A stretch of DNA of 64,000 bases from Paludibacter sp. (GTDB lineage: Bacteria > Bacteroidota > Bacteroidia > Bacteroidales > Paludibacteraceae). The stretch spans positions 248,001-312,000 of the forward strand of contig JAQVAV010000001.1 in the NCBI GenBank assembly GCA_028690665.1. Reading direction: 5' to 3'. Made by a program: the position numbers and the translations under genes. The notes beneath the pieces were generated by a model. That model saw nothing but the letters and a program-made list of their open reading frames with translations, ran no database searches and was not told the origin of the DNA. This document shows, piece by piece, positions 28,611 to 36,663 of the stretch (position 1 is the stretch's first letter; each line of letters begins with the position of its first letter).

Positions 28611-29951
28611 ATGCAAAACAAAAAATTTCTCTACTGGATCACTTTCGTAGCCATTAACGGAGGATTACTTTTCGGGTTGAATATGGCCGGAATCTCAGGC
28701 GCTGTTGATATGATCAAGTCTGAATTTTCGCTGACCGACAGCGGACTCGGCACAGTAGCCGCACTACTCACCATCGGTTGCCTGATCGGAGCTCTTTTCA
28801 CAGGTAATTTTACCGAAAAGTTCGGTCGCAAGAAAGTGATGATTTTTACTTCTTTATTGTACATTATCTCTGCTTTAGGCTGCGCATTGGCAGAATCTTC
28901 GGCCATGCTGACGGTTTTTCGCATTTTATCCGGATTAGCTGTAGGAGCCACTTCGGTAGTCGGCCCCATGTATATTTCCGAAATTTCACCGGCCCGCAAC
29001 CGTGGTATGTTAGTGTCTATGAATCAGTTTGCCATCACCATAGGTATTGTACTGGCTTATGCCATCGATTATTTATTCATGGATTTGGGAGATAACAGCT
29101 GGCGCTATATGATGGTAGTTCCTGCTGTTTTCGGAGTTTTATATTTCATTTTCTTATTGATACGGTTTCCCGAAAGTCCCCGCTGGCTGCTTGCCAAAGG
29201 GATGAAAGACGAAGCTTCTGCTGTTTTGAAAAAAATCGGAGGAAACGAGCTTGTCGAAGTAGAACTGCCCGAAATGGAAAAAACGTTGAAAACCGAAACA
29301 AAAGCTGAAAAAGTTTCGTTCGGAGAACTCTTCCGGGGAAAAACCGGAAAAATTGTACTTATCGGTACCCTGATTGCTGCTCTGCAACAGATCACAGGCA
29401 TCAACGCAATTATCATGTTTGCACCTGAAATGTTCAAAGCCGCGGGTTCGGCACAGAGCGATTCTATGATGCAATCATTAATTGTAGGCTTGGTCAATTT
29501 TCTGATGACTATTGTAGCTCTCTGGTTAGTTGATAAAAAAGGAAGAAAAACTTTACTCCTCTGGGGAGCCGTAGGAATGATTGTTTCTTTGGCCTATCTT
29601 ACTTTTGAGTTTTCGAAACCGGAACAGTTCGGCGTTGGCGTACTCATTGCCCTGCTTGTATACATTTCATTTTTTGCAGCATCTTTTGCCCCGGTTATGT
29701 GGGTAATTATTTCTGAAATTTATCCAAACCGTATCAAAGGATTGGCCATGTCATTCTCTACTGCTGTCAGCTGGCTGTGTACTTTCCTGACAGTGTATTT
29801 CGCACCTGTTATTCAGGGATCACTCGGATTGAACTATCTGTTTGGTATTTTCGGCATCTTCAGTATTATTGCTTATGTTTTTGTAAAAATATGGATACCG
29901 GAAACTAAAGGAAAAACATTGGAACAAATCGAAAAAGAATTGAAATTATAA
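28611..29951 (+). CDS. MFS sugar porter, probable fructose importer
   Basis: A 446-aa inner-membrane protein with 12 predicted membrane helices. Sugar-porter signatures: EKFGRKKVM after helix 2, PESPRWLLAKG (about 190-200) before the central loop, QQITGINAIIMFAPEMF (about 260-276) in helix 7, DKKGRKTLLLWG, and the C-terminal PETKGKTLEQIE. It would carry fructose from periplasm to cytoplasm, the role of BT1758 in the B. thetaiotaomicron fructan locus. Its TAA stop overlaps the ATG of the fructokinase by one base, implying translational coupling. Confidence 0.9.
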   Translation: MQNKKFLYWITFVAINGGLLFGLNMAGISGAVDMIKSEFSLTDSGLGTVAALLTIGCLIGALFTGNFTEKFGRKKVMIFTSLLYIISALGCALAESSAMLTVFRILSGLAVGATSVVGPMYISEISPARNRGMLVSMNQFAITIGIVLAYAIDYLFMDLGDNSWRYMMVVPAVFGVLYFIFLLIRFPESPRWLLAKGMKDEASAVLKKIGGNELVEVELPEMEKTLKTETKAEKVSFGELFRGKTGKIVLIGTLIAALQQITGINAIIMFAPEMFKAAGSAQSDSMMQSLIVGLVNFLMTIVALWLVDKKGRKTLLLWGAVGMIVSLAYLTFEFSKPEQFGVGVLIALLVYISFFAASFAPVMWVIISEIYPNRIKGLAMSFSTAVSWLCTFLTVYFAPVIQGSLGLNYLFGIFGIFSIIAYVFVKIWIPETKGKTLEQIEKELKL

Positions 29952-30844
29952 TGAAAAACGTAATTGTAGGTATAGGAGAAATTCTTTGGGACATGTTGCC
30001 CGGAGGAAAAGTGTTGGGAGGAGCTCCCGCTAATTTTGCGTATCATGTTTCTCAACTCGGATTTCATGGATATGCGGTCAGTGCCATAGGAAAAGATGAA
30101 TTAGGTGAAGAAATATCCGATTCATTAATTCAGAAAGATTTACGGCACGACATTCAGGCGATTAATTATCCGACCGGGACAGTTAAAGTAACTTTGGATA
30201 ATGAGGGTATTCCTCAATACGAAATTTGCGAGAATGTTGCCTGGGATAATATTCCTTTCTCGGCATCGCTGGAAGCTCTTGCATGCGAAGCCAAAACGGT
30301 ATGTTTCGGGTCATTGGCCCAACGGAATGAGGTATCGCGCAATACCATACAAAAGTTTTTGAATTTAGTACCGGATGATGCCTGGAAAATTTTCGATATC
30401 AATCTTCGTCAGCATTTTTATACGAAAGAAATTATTGAAACATCTCTTCATCTGTGTCATATTCTGAAAATTAATGACGATGAAATAAAAATTGTTGCCG
30501 AATTATGTGGATTAGACATTTCGGATGAAATAAAAATTTGTGATTACCTGATAAAAAAATATCAGCTTAGAATGGTTGTGCTAACAAAAGGTACCCATGG
30601 CAGCTTTGTTGTTACATCCGGTTTTGTTTCGTTCAAGCCAACACCTGTTGTAAATGTCGTCGACACGGTAGGAGCCGGAGATTCCTTTACTGCTGCATTT
30701 GTAGCCTCATTGCTTAAAGGAAAAAGTATTGAAGAGGCTCACGCACTTGCCGTGGAAGTTTCGGCTTATGTATGTACACAAAGTGGAGCTATGCCCGTTC
30801 TACCTCAAAAACTCATTGAAGAAAAAATTAATTCAGAAATATAA
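29951..30844 (+). CDS. PfkB-family fructokinase
   Basis: A 297-aa cytoplasmic sugar kinase. The N-terminal GEILWDMLPGGKVLGGAPANFAYH motif region binds sugar, and NVVDTVGAGDSFTAAFVASL (about 236-255) is the PfkB signature with the catalytic Asp of GAGD. Length is normal. It should phosphorylate fructose to fructose 6-phosphate after MFS import, like BT1757. It is translationally coupled to the transporter and followed by a terminator. Confidence 0.92.
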   Translation: MKNVIVGIGEILWDMLPGGKVLGGAPANFAYHVSQLGFHGYAVSAIGKDELGEEISDSLIQKDLRHDIQAINYPTGTVKVTLDNEGIPQYEICENVAWDNIPFSASLEALACEAKTVCFGSLAQRNEVSRNTIQKFLNLVPDDAWKIFDINLRQHFYTKEIIETSLHLCHILKINDDEIKIVAELCGLDISDEIKICDYLIKKYQLRMVVLTKGTHGSFVVTSGFVSFKPTPVVNVVDTVGAGDSFTAAFVASLLKGKSIEEAHALAVEVSAYVCTQSGAMPVLPQKLIEEKINSEI

Positions 30845-30897
30845 AAAAGAATTTGTGTACTTAGTTAATCGTAGCAATGAGGGAACTCATTCTCACA

Positions 30898-30937
30898 GGA
30901 GAAAACAACCCTGAAACGGTTGTTTTCTTTATTTATA
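30898..30937 (+). terminator. Terminator after the fructokinase gene
   Basis: GAAAACAACC and GGTTGTTTTC are perfect 10-nt arms (extendable by an A-T and two G-U pairs) around a 7-nt loop, leading into a T/A-rich run. This separates the catabolic operon from the sensor gene. Confidence 0.85.
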
Positions 30938-30958
30938 AAAAATAATCCGTTATTTTTG
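30928..30958 (+). promoter_or_regulatory. Candidate promoter of the HTCS gene
   Basis: TATTTTTG (30951-30958) fits TAnnTTTG, with TTTA, one mismatch to TTTG, exactly 19 nt upstream. The sensor thus likely has its own basal promoter. Confidence 0.5.
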
Positions 30959-30984
30959 AACAAAATCGATAGAATCTGAACATC

Positions 30985-33747
30985 ATGCAAAAAATCGTTC
31001 CAGTTATCATCCTCACTCTGTTGTTATTTCTTCAGTCATGCTCGGATAGTTCCAAGAATCAGCAATTTCTGATCGGAGTATCGCAATGCAGCGATGATGC
31101 ATGGAGACGGAGCATGAACGAAGAAATGCAAAGGGAAGCTTCGTTCAATAATGGCATTGAACTGAAGATAAAAACCGCCTACGATTCCAATCAGAAACAG
31201 ATCAGGGATATTGAAAGTTTCATAGCCGACAGAGTCGATCTGCTTATCGTTTCCCCGAACGAAGCTGTACCTCTGACACCAGTTATAGAAAAGGCCATGA
31301 AAGCCGGCATTCCGGTAGTTTTAGTCGACCGGAAAACAAAATCGCAACAATACACAGCCTATATCGGAGCTGACAATTATCAAATTGGGAAAGAAGTCGG
31401 GATTTATGCAGCCAATCTTCTAAACGGGAAAGGAAATGTAGTCGAGATTCGCGGGCTTGCCGGCTCTACTCCTGATTTTGAAAGACATGCCGGATTTATG
31501 AGTGTCATTCAAAACTATCCGGAAATAAATATCATTTATTCGAACGACGGAGGTTGGTTGCGCTCACAGGCTAAAGAAAAAATGGCAGAAGCTCTCAAAC
31601 TTCAAAAACAGGTCGATTTAGTTTTTGCCCATAATGATGAAATGGGAACAGGTGCCCGTGAAGCCGTATTGGTTAACAATAAAATCAAAAAACCGGTCAT
31701 TATAGGCATCGATGCTTTACCGGGTACAGATGGTGGCATTCAAAAAGTTATTAACGGCACCCTCGATGCGACTTTCATTTATCCGACAGGTGGAGAAAAA
31801 GCAATACAAACAGCGGTAAGAATTCTGCATCATGAACCATTCGACCGTGAAAACAGTCTGTACACAGCAGTAGTGGATAAAACAAATGCCCGGGTTTTAA
31901 AATTGCAAACCGATCAGATTATAGAACATCAAAACCGGATCGGACTATTGAATCAGATATTAAACGACAGACTGTCTCAATATAAAACGCAACAAACATT
32001 TTTGACTTTTTCGCTGTTGGTTATCATTATAATATTAGTTCTTCTCGGATTGCTTTTCCGATCGAACAGGCATAAAAACAAAATCAACAAAGAACTGGAA
32101 CTAAATAACATTGCAATCAACAAGCAGAAAGAAGAACTGGCAGAACAACGCGATCAGTTGATAGCTCTCTCAAAAAGTTTAGAAGATGCAACACAGGCAA
32201 AACTTATATTTTTCACCAACATTTCACATGAATTCCGAACTCCGCTAACACTACTGCACGGGCCATTGATCAAATTGGCTCAAACAGAAAATCTGAGCCG
32301 TGAAGGAAAAATGCTGATAACACTCATGAGCCGTAACGTACAAATTCTGATGAAACTTATTGATCAGATTATTGAGTTCAGAAAATACGAAAACGGTAAA
32401 ATGAAAATGTTTTACACATTAGGAGATTTGAAAATTTTTCTGACAGAAATTACGAATTCTTTTGCAGAAATGTATCAAAAGAAACATATTCATTTCAATT
32501 TTCAAACAGATAATTCAGACTACACAGTCTGGTTCGATTCCGATAAAATTGAACAAATTTGCTACAATCTTATCTCCAATGCTATTAAATTCACTCCTGA
32601 AAATGGGAAAATACAAGTTTCATTAAGCAAAATAAGCTCTGTAACCGGCAATTTCGCAAAAATATCTGTAACAGATACAGGATGTGGAATTTCTGAAGAT
32701 GACCTGCAACATATTTTTGACCGTTTTTACAGGGTAAACGAAAACATCAGTGGTTCAGGTATCGGTCTGGCTCTGACCAAAATATTAGTGGAACAACACA
32801 ACGGAACCATTGATGTGGAAAGCAGGTCCGGCAAAGGAAGCTGCTTTGCAGTCACAATTCCGTTCAAACAAAAAAACATTGCTGTTCAGGAACAATTCCC
32901 TGTATTGGACAGTAAACATTTTGAGCCGGTTGAACTTGTTACATCCGACGAATATAATGAACAACCGGAGACCGCCGGAAAAAATGACAATCCGGTGTTA
33001 CTTATTGTAGAAGACAATGCTGACATGCGCAGTTATTTGAAACTGCTATTGCATGACGACTACACGGTTTACGAAGCAGAAAATGGGCAAAACGGGCTGC
33101 TGAAAGCCAAAAAACTATTGCCTGATCTCATCATAAGTGATGTCAAAATGGAGGTTATGGATGGATTTTCTTTCTGTAAAAATATAAAAGAGAATCTTGC
33201 TACAAGCCATATTCCGTTCATTTTACTAACAGCTTTTGCTTTGGATGAACAAAAAGTAGTCGGTTTTGAGAGTGGCGCTGATGCCTACATTCCTAAGCCA
33301 TTCAACGAAGAACTACTTAAAATTCGCATAAGGAAACTGATTGAAAGTAGGGAAAAAATCAAGATTTCTTTTCAGGAAAATCTGACATTTGGTGAGCGCA
33401 AAGACTCCGTGACCAAAATAGACAAAGCATTTATCACTAAATTCAGAGAAATTGTAGAGGAAAACCTGATTGAAAGTAATCTGAATGTCGACGAAATCGG
33501 GAAAAGTCTCGGTCTGTCACGTGTACAGTTGTACCGGAAAATCAAATCACTGACCAACTACGCTCCCAACGAACTCGTCCGAAATATCAGACTTAAAGCG
33601 GCCGAAAAAATGCTGATTAATTCCGAAAAAACAGTTTCGGAAATTGCATACGATACCGGGTTTACCTCTCCCTCCTATTTTACAAAGTGCTTCAAGGAAT
33701 ATTTCAACGAAAGCCCTACTGACTATTTAAAACGCATTAAGAATTAA
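30985..33747 (+). CDS. Hybrid two-component system with periplasmic sugar-binding domain (fructose-sensor type)
   Basis: A 920-aa inner-membrane regulator. Order: signal or anchor (1-19, ending LQSCS), a type I periplasmic-binding-protein domain (about 25-315, FLIGVSQCSDDAWRRSM), a membrane helix (about 336-355), a coiled coil, HisKA with phosphorylatable His415 (ISHEFRTPL), HATPase (NLISNAIKFTPENG; DTGCGI; GSGIGLAL), a receiver domain with Asp719 (ISDVKM) and a C-terminal AraC helix-turn-helix (about 810-920). This architecture matches BT1754, which binds fructose and activates its fructan locus. Target promoters here are probably those sharing TGAAACAAA. Confidence 0.92.
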   Translation: MQKIVPVIILTLLLFLQSCSDSSKNQQFLIGVSQCSDDAWRRSMNEEMQREASFNNGIELKIKTAYDSNQKQIRDIESFIADRVDLLIVSPNEAVPLTPVIEKAMKAGIPVVLVDRKTKSQQYTAYIGADNYQIGKEVGIYAANLLNGKGNVVEIRGLAGSTPDFERHAGFMSVIQNYPEINIIYSNDGGWLRSQAKEKMAEALKLQKQVDLVFAHNDEMGTGAREAVLVNNKIKKPVIIGIDALPGTDGGIQKVINGTLDATFIYPTGGEKAIQTAVRILHHEPFDRENSLYTAVVDKTNARVLKLQTDQIIEHQNRIGLLNQILNDRLSQYKTQQTFLTFSLLVIIIILVLLGLLFRSNRHKNKINKELELNNIAINKQKEELAEQRDQLIALSKSLEDATQAKLIFFTNISHEFRTPLTLLHGPLIKLAQTENLSREGKMLITLMSRNVQILMKLIDQIIEFRKYENGKMKMFYTLGDLKIFLTEITNSFAEMYQKKHIHFNFQTDNSDYTVWFDSDKIEQICYNLISNAIKFTPENGKIQVSLSKISSVTGNFAKISVTDTGCGISEDDLQHIFDRFYRVNENISGSGIGLALTKILVEQHNGTIDVESRSGKGSCFAVTIPFKQKNIAVQEQFPVLDSKHFEPVELVTSDEYNEQPETAGKNDNPVLLIVEDNADMRSYLKLLLHDDYTVYEAENGQNGLLKAKKLLPDLIISDVKMEVMDGFSFCKNIKENLATSHIPFILLTAFALDEQKVVGFESGADAYIPKPFNEELLKIRIRKLIESREKIKISFQENLTFGERKDSVTKIDKAFITKFREIVEENLIESNLNVDEIGKSLGLSRVQLYRKIKSLTNYAPNELVRNIRLKAAEKMLINSEKTVSEIAYDTGFTSPSYFTKCFKEYFNESPTDYLKRIKN

Positions 33748-34106
33748 ATGTCACTTAATTGTAAATAAGATATGTAATACCATTGGAGATGGACTAAGCG
33801 ATCCATTCATGAGAGAATTATCCGATTCGATCAATAATTATCACAATTATATTACAAAGACATTACCATGTCCAACAACTCCCATATTAATATCGTCAGG
33901 AATAAATGTAAATCAACAATCATAAAATCAAACTATTTATCAATCCTCACAAAACGCTAGTTACAAGCACATTAAACCCAACACTTTCATTTATCTCTAT
34001 CTCTAATTCAAAGCTTATTTGTTACTAAAGTCTACACAACAATAATAAATTCGATATAAAAATTCTGTGACATATTACTCATAGCACTTATTTTTATTTT
34101 GCTGCC

Positions 34107-34131
34107 AATTAAAAGTCATGTACTTTTAATT
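34107..34131. repeat. Perfect 10-nt inverted repeat AATTAAAAGT-catgt-ACTTTTAATT
   Basis: Perfect arms with a 5-nt loop. It could be a weak bidirectional terminator or a protein-binding palindrome, and its AAAAGT core recurs in the neighbouring element. Confidence 0.6.
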
Positions 34132-34141
34132 ATGAAGTCGT

Positions 34142-34272
34142 CTTGACTTTTCGTGATAATTCTTTATTCTGATAATATTTAGATAATATAAGACTCCAGA
34201 TAGAATTCGGGAGTGTTTTCTGTCTAAAAAAGAAATATGACATTCTTAATTCTATCTGATTCAAAAGTCAAG
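34142..34272. repeat. Nested inverted repeats spanning 131 nt
   Basis: The outer arms CTTGACTTTT (34142-34151) and AAAAGTCAAG (34263-34272) enclose the inner arms AGATAGAATT (34198-34207) and AATTCTATCT (34248-34257), all perfect. The left gap is 46 nt, the right gap 5 nt. This could be a structured RNA or a small palindromic mobile element. Confidence 0.55.
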
Positions 34273-34329
34273 ATAAGTTCTATAAGAAAACAGAATGCTG
34301 TCTTTATTCAACGCTAAATATTTTATCTT

Positions 34330-34914
34330 ATGTTTCACGATAACGATTTTGAGGATTACACCACCCGGCATCAGGAAATTAAAAATATGCCTTTGTATAA
34401 AAAAGCCAGTGAAATTATTGAGTTGGTACGCCAAATTTGTGATCTTTTCCCGGAAGACAACAAAAAACTGAATATCTTTAAACCTGACATACTGAGAGAT
34501 GCCTATACATTACAAGCCAAAATTACAGGAGCCGAAGCAACCGGATTATACGATATACGGATGGAAAACGCGACGCTGATTCGCATGGCTGCTAAAAATT
34601 TACACACACACATTCACACCCTGCGTATTTATAAATTTGAACACGCCGAGTACTTCCGCCTCGTGCGTCAGCTTATCGAAGAATTCCGGATTTTGTTTAT
34701 CGAGTGGGTAGCCGGATTTGATAAAAACAATTATATAATCGACCGTTGGGGGTTGTTTAATCCGGAAGGAGTCAGCCCGTTTGACGAGGATCAGGAAGAA
34801 CTATCAACGTCGGATATAAACAAAAATAAAACGTTCAACGAACTTTATTCCGTGCTTTTCGATGATGACGATGAGGATGATTTCGACGAGGAAGATGAAG
34901 AAGATGATTTCTGA
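34330..34914 (+). CDS. Conserved-type hypothetical protein with polyacidic C-terminus
   Basis: A 194-aa cytoplasmic protein with no signal peptide. Residues 1-150 are mostly helical, with a His-rich stretch HTHIHTLRIYKFEHAEYF (about 96-113). A short linker leads to a tail of almost only Asp and Glu (about 176-194). I do not recognise the family; it feels like a Bacteroidetes-restricted protein. It stands alone, convergent with the acyltransferase gene. The acidic tail may bind metal or basic proteins, which is speculation. Confidence 0.75.
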   Translation: MFHDNDFEDYTTRHQEIKNMPLYKKASEIIELVRQICDLFPEDNKKLNIFKPDILRDAYTLQAKITGAEATGLYDIRMENATLIRMAAKNLHTHIHTLRIYKFEHAEYFRLVRQLIEEFRILFIEWVAGFDKNNYIIDRWGLFNPEGVSPFDEDQEELSTSDINKNKTFNELYSVLFDDDDEDDFDEEDEEDDF

Positions 34915-34996
34915 AACAACAACATTGCTAATTATCAATTATTCACTTCTGTGAATTATATAAATCCAAACTTTGGTGGACTATTTTCTATAAAAT

Positions 34997-35815
34997 TCAG
35001 GCCATATCATATACCTTTCTTTTCACCCATTCGGCCCACTCAGTCTGAGTTTTCGATTTGTCAAAAGTTTGCCAGGGGATTGACTTACCTATTTTTATAG
35101 TGAATCGATGTCCCCGCTGTTTAAATAATTCATCAGCCAGATACATCATTTCAATATTGAATTTAATGCGAAAAAATTTTCTCAGATTAGCCAGATTATA
35201 AAAAAAATTTGAATTACGACCTTCAAAATATACCGGTATTACATCCCGTTGATACTGAACGGACTTACTGATAAAGTTCTTTTTCCATTCCAGGTCGGCA
35301 ATCTTACCATGCACCTTGCGGGAACACATTCCTGCCGGATAAGTCAGCAGATGATAATCCGACTCATACAATTTCTGCATCTCTTCGGCATGTTGCCGGC
35401 TTTGACTTCCAACTTTATTCACCGGCACAAACATTTCGTTCATTGGATGAAGATTCATCAAAAGGTCATTCGAGAAAAATTTTATCTTCCCATCGTATTC
35501 TTTGCCCAGCAAATAACCCGTAGTAATTCCGTCAAGGCCTCCCAATGGATGGTTTCCCGCAAAAATATATTTTCCTCCTTTGGGGGGCAGATTTTCTTTT
35601 CCGATTACCGTCGTTTTTATATCCATGAAATGAAGGGCCTTTTCTATAAAATCCAAATTTTTAGATCCCGGATTTTTACTAAAAAACTGATTCAGTTCCT
35701 TTTCGTGGACAATTCTTTTCAAATAGTTGACAATAAATCCGGGCACCTTTGTTTTAGCGGCCCTTGTCCGGACTATTTGCTCTATATCTATTTTTAAAAT
35801 ATCATCTGTATCCAT
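34997..35815 (-). CDS. PlsC-like lysophospholipid/glycerolipid acyltransferase family protein
   Basis: A 272-aa protein. The acyltransferase block 1 motif is GNHPLGGLDG (about 88-97), with His and Asp five residues apart rather than the usual four, typical of the hemolysin-like acyltransferase branch. FVPVNKVGSQSRQHAEEM and LLTYPAGMCSR (about 157-167) form later blocks. It should transfer an acyl chain to a membrane lipid precursor; phospholipid, ornithine-type or glycine-lipid substrates are all possible. No membrane helix is evident. It is transcribed away from the dcw cluster from its own promoter. Confidence 0.8.
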   Translation of the reverse strand: MDTDDILKIDIEQIVRTRAAKTKVPGFIVNYLKRIVHEKELNQFFSKNPGSKNLDFIEKALHFMDIKTTVIGKENLPPKGGKYIFAGNHPLGGLDGITTGYLLGKEYDGKIKFFSNDLLMNLHPMNEMFVPVNKVGSQSRQHAEEMQKLYESDYHLLTYPAGMCSRKVHGKIADLEWKKNFISKSVQYQRDVIPVYFEGRNSNFFYNLANLRKFFRIKFNIEMMYLADELFKQRGHRFTIKIGKSIPWQTFDKSKTQTEWAEWVKRKVYDMA

Positions 35816-35845
35816 AACTTTTAAAGCTAACCTTAATAACGACTA

Positions 35846-35874
35846 CAAATGTACGAAAATAGGCCCGATTCAAA
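35846..35874 (-). promoter_or_regulatory. Promoter of the acyltransferase gene
   Basis: On the reverse strand TACATTTG (35846-35853) fits the -7 consensus, with TTTG (35871-35874) 17 nt upstream. It ends 31 nt before the start codon. Confidence 0.6.
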
Positions 35875-36105
35875 AAAGACAAGTCTTGTGTATTGAATAC
35901 TGTTTATAACAAAAGATCACAACATACTAAAAACAAGTCCCCACTTTACTACTCATCTTATTATTTTCGAAATATAATCATGATAAATGCATATAAATAA
36001 GATATTTAATTCAGACTAATAAAGATGAATAATCTGTTTATATAGTGTTTACATCTGGTTAATAACTCAATATTTTGTTCGTAAGAATTGTTCATAAATT
36101 TTTTG

Positions 36106-36120
36106 TGGGGAAAAGTGGGG
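36106..36120 (+). promoter_or_regulatory. MraZ operator: two TGGGG boxes 10 nt apart
   Basis: TGGGG-aaaag-TGGGG repeats with a 10-nt period, the layout of known MraZ boxes (TGGGN repeats separated by 5 nt). It lies 53 nt before mraZ, so MraZ probably controls its own cluster. A weak -7-like TACACTTG lies at 36145. Confidence 0.75.
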
Positions 36121-36172
36121 AAATAAAAAATCTTTTTATACTTTTACACTTGCAAAACTGTAAAGTGCTTAT

Positions 36173-36649
36173 ATGTCAACATTTATCGGAAAATACGAGG
36201 CAAAAGCCGATGTAAAAGGAAGAATTTTTATTCCTTCGGTCTATCGCAAACTCTTACCCGATGGCGAGAGAGAGCGAATTGTTATGCATCGCGACTCTGA
36301 AAACGACTGTCTGATACTATATCCGGAACATGTATGGAATCATAAAGTTGCCCAGCTGAAATCCACACTTGACGAATGGAACCCGACGGATCAACTGATT
36401 TTAATGCAATTTATTTCGGCTGCCGAATGGCTCGATATCGATGCTCAAGGCAGAGTGCTGATTGCCAAAAAGCATCTGCAATCCATTGCTGTTGAAAATC
36501 AGGAAATATTGTTTGTCGGAATGATTGACAGATTTGCTGTGTGGGGCAAAACCCGTTTCGAACAAACGCTTATACCTCAAACTGATTTTGCTAAACTACT
36601 GAAAGAAAAAATGATGAAAAGCACCCTCAAATCTGAAGAAAAAATATAA
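36173..36649 (+). CDS. mraZ: Transcriptional regulator MraZ
   Basis: A 158-aa protein with two SpoVT/AbrB-like MraZ repeats: FIGKYEAKADVKGRIFIPSVYR (about 4-25) and WLDIDAQGRVLIAKKHL (about 86-102). It forms a ring that binds repeated TGGG boxes and regulates the dcw genes. Length suits Bacteroidetes MraZ. It heads the cluster, with its operator upstream and rsmH 14 nt downstream. Confidence 0.95.
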   Translation: MSTFIGKYEAKADVKGRIFIPSVYRKLLPDGERERIVMHRDSENDCLILYPEHVWNHKVAQLKSTLDEWNPTDQLILMQFISAAEWLDIDAQGRVLIAKKHLQSIAVENQEILFVGMIDRFAVWGKTRFEQTLIPQTDFAKLLKEKMMKSTLKSEEKI

Positions 36650-36663
36650 CCAATCCGTTTAGC

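Larger units (their letters stand above)
33748..34329. other. 582-nt intergenic region with nested inverted repeats, no supported gene
   Basis: It lies between the HTCS gene and a hypothetical. A stretch near 33776-33922 can be read open (GDGLSDPFMRELSDSIN) but lacks a convincing start and recognised relatives. The second half holds the inverted repeats listed separately. Confidence 0.6.
35816..36172. other. Divergent intergenic region between acyltransferase and mraZ
   Basis: This 357-nt gap holds the reverse-strand promoter at its left end and the MraZ operator plus mraZ promoter region at its right end. The middle (about 35880-36090) is A/T-rich with nothing recognised. Confidence 0.7.

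Noticed and set aside
29105-29497. 130-aa reverse ORF inside the MFS gene
   Set aside because: Shadow of a well-supported transporter coding region.
33776-33922. Open stretch reading GDGLSDPFMRELSDSIN and onward
   Set aside because: No convincing start codon or recognised relatives; it may be a gene remnant, but this cannot be supported from sequence alone.
35249-35797. 182-aa plus-strand ORF opposite the acyltransferase
   Set aside because: The reverse strand has the NHPLGGLDG acyltransferase motif and a good promoter; the plus-strand frame has no recognised feature.
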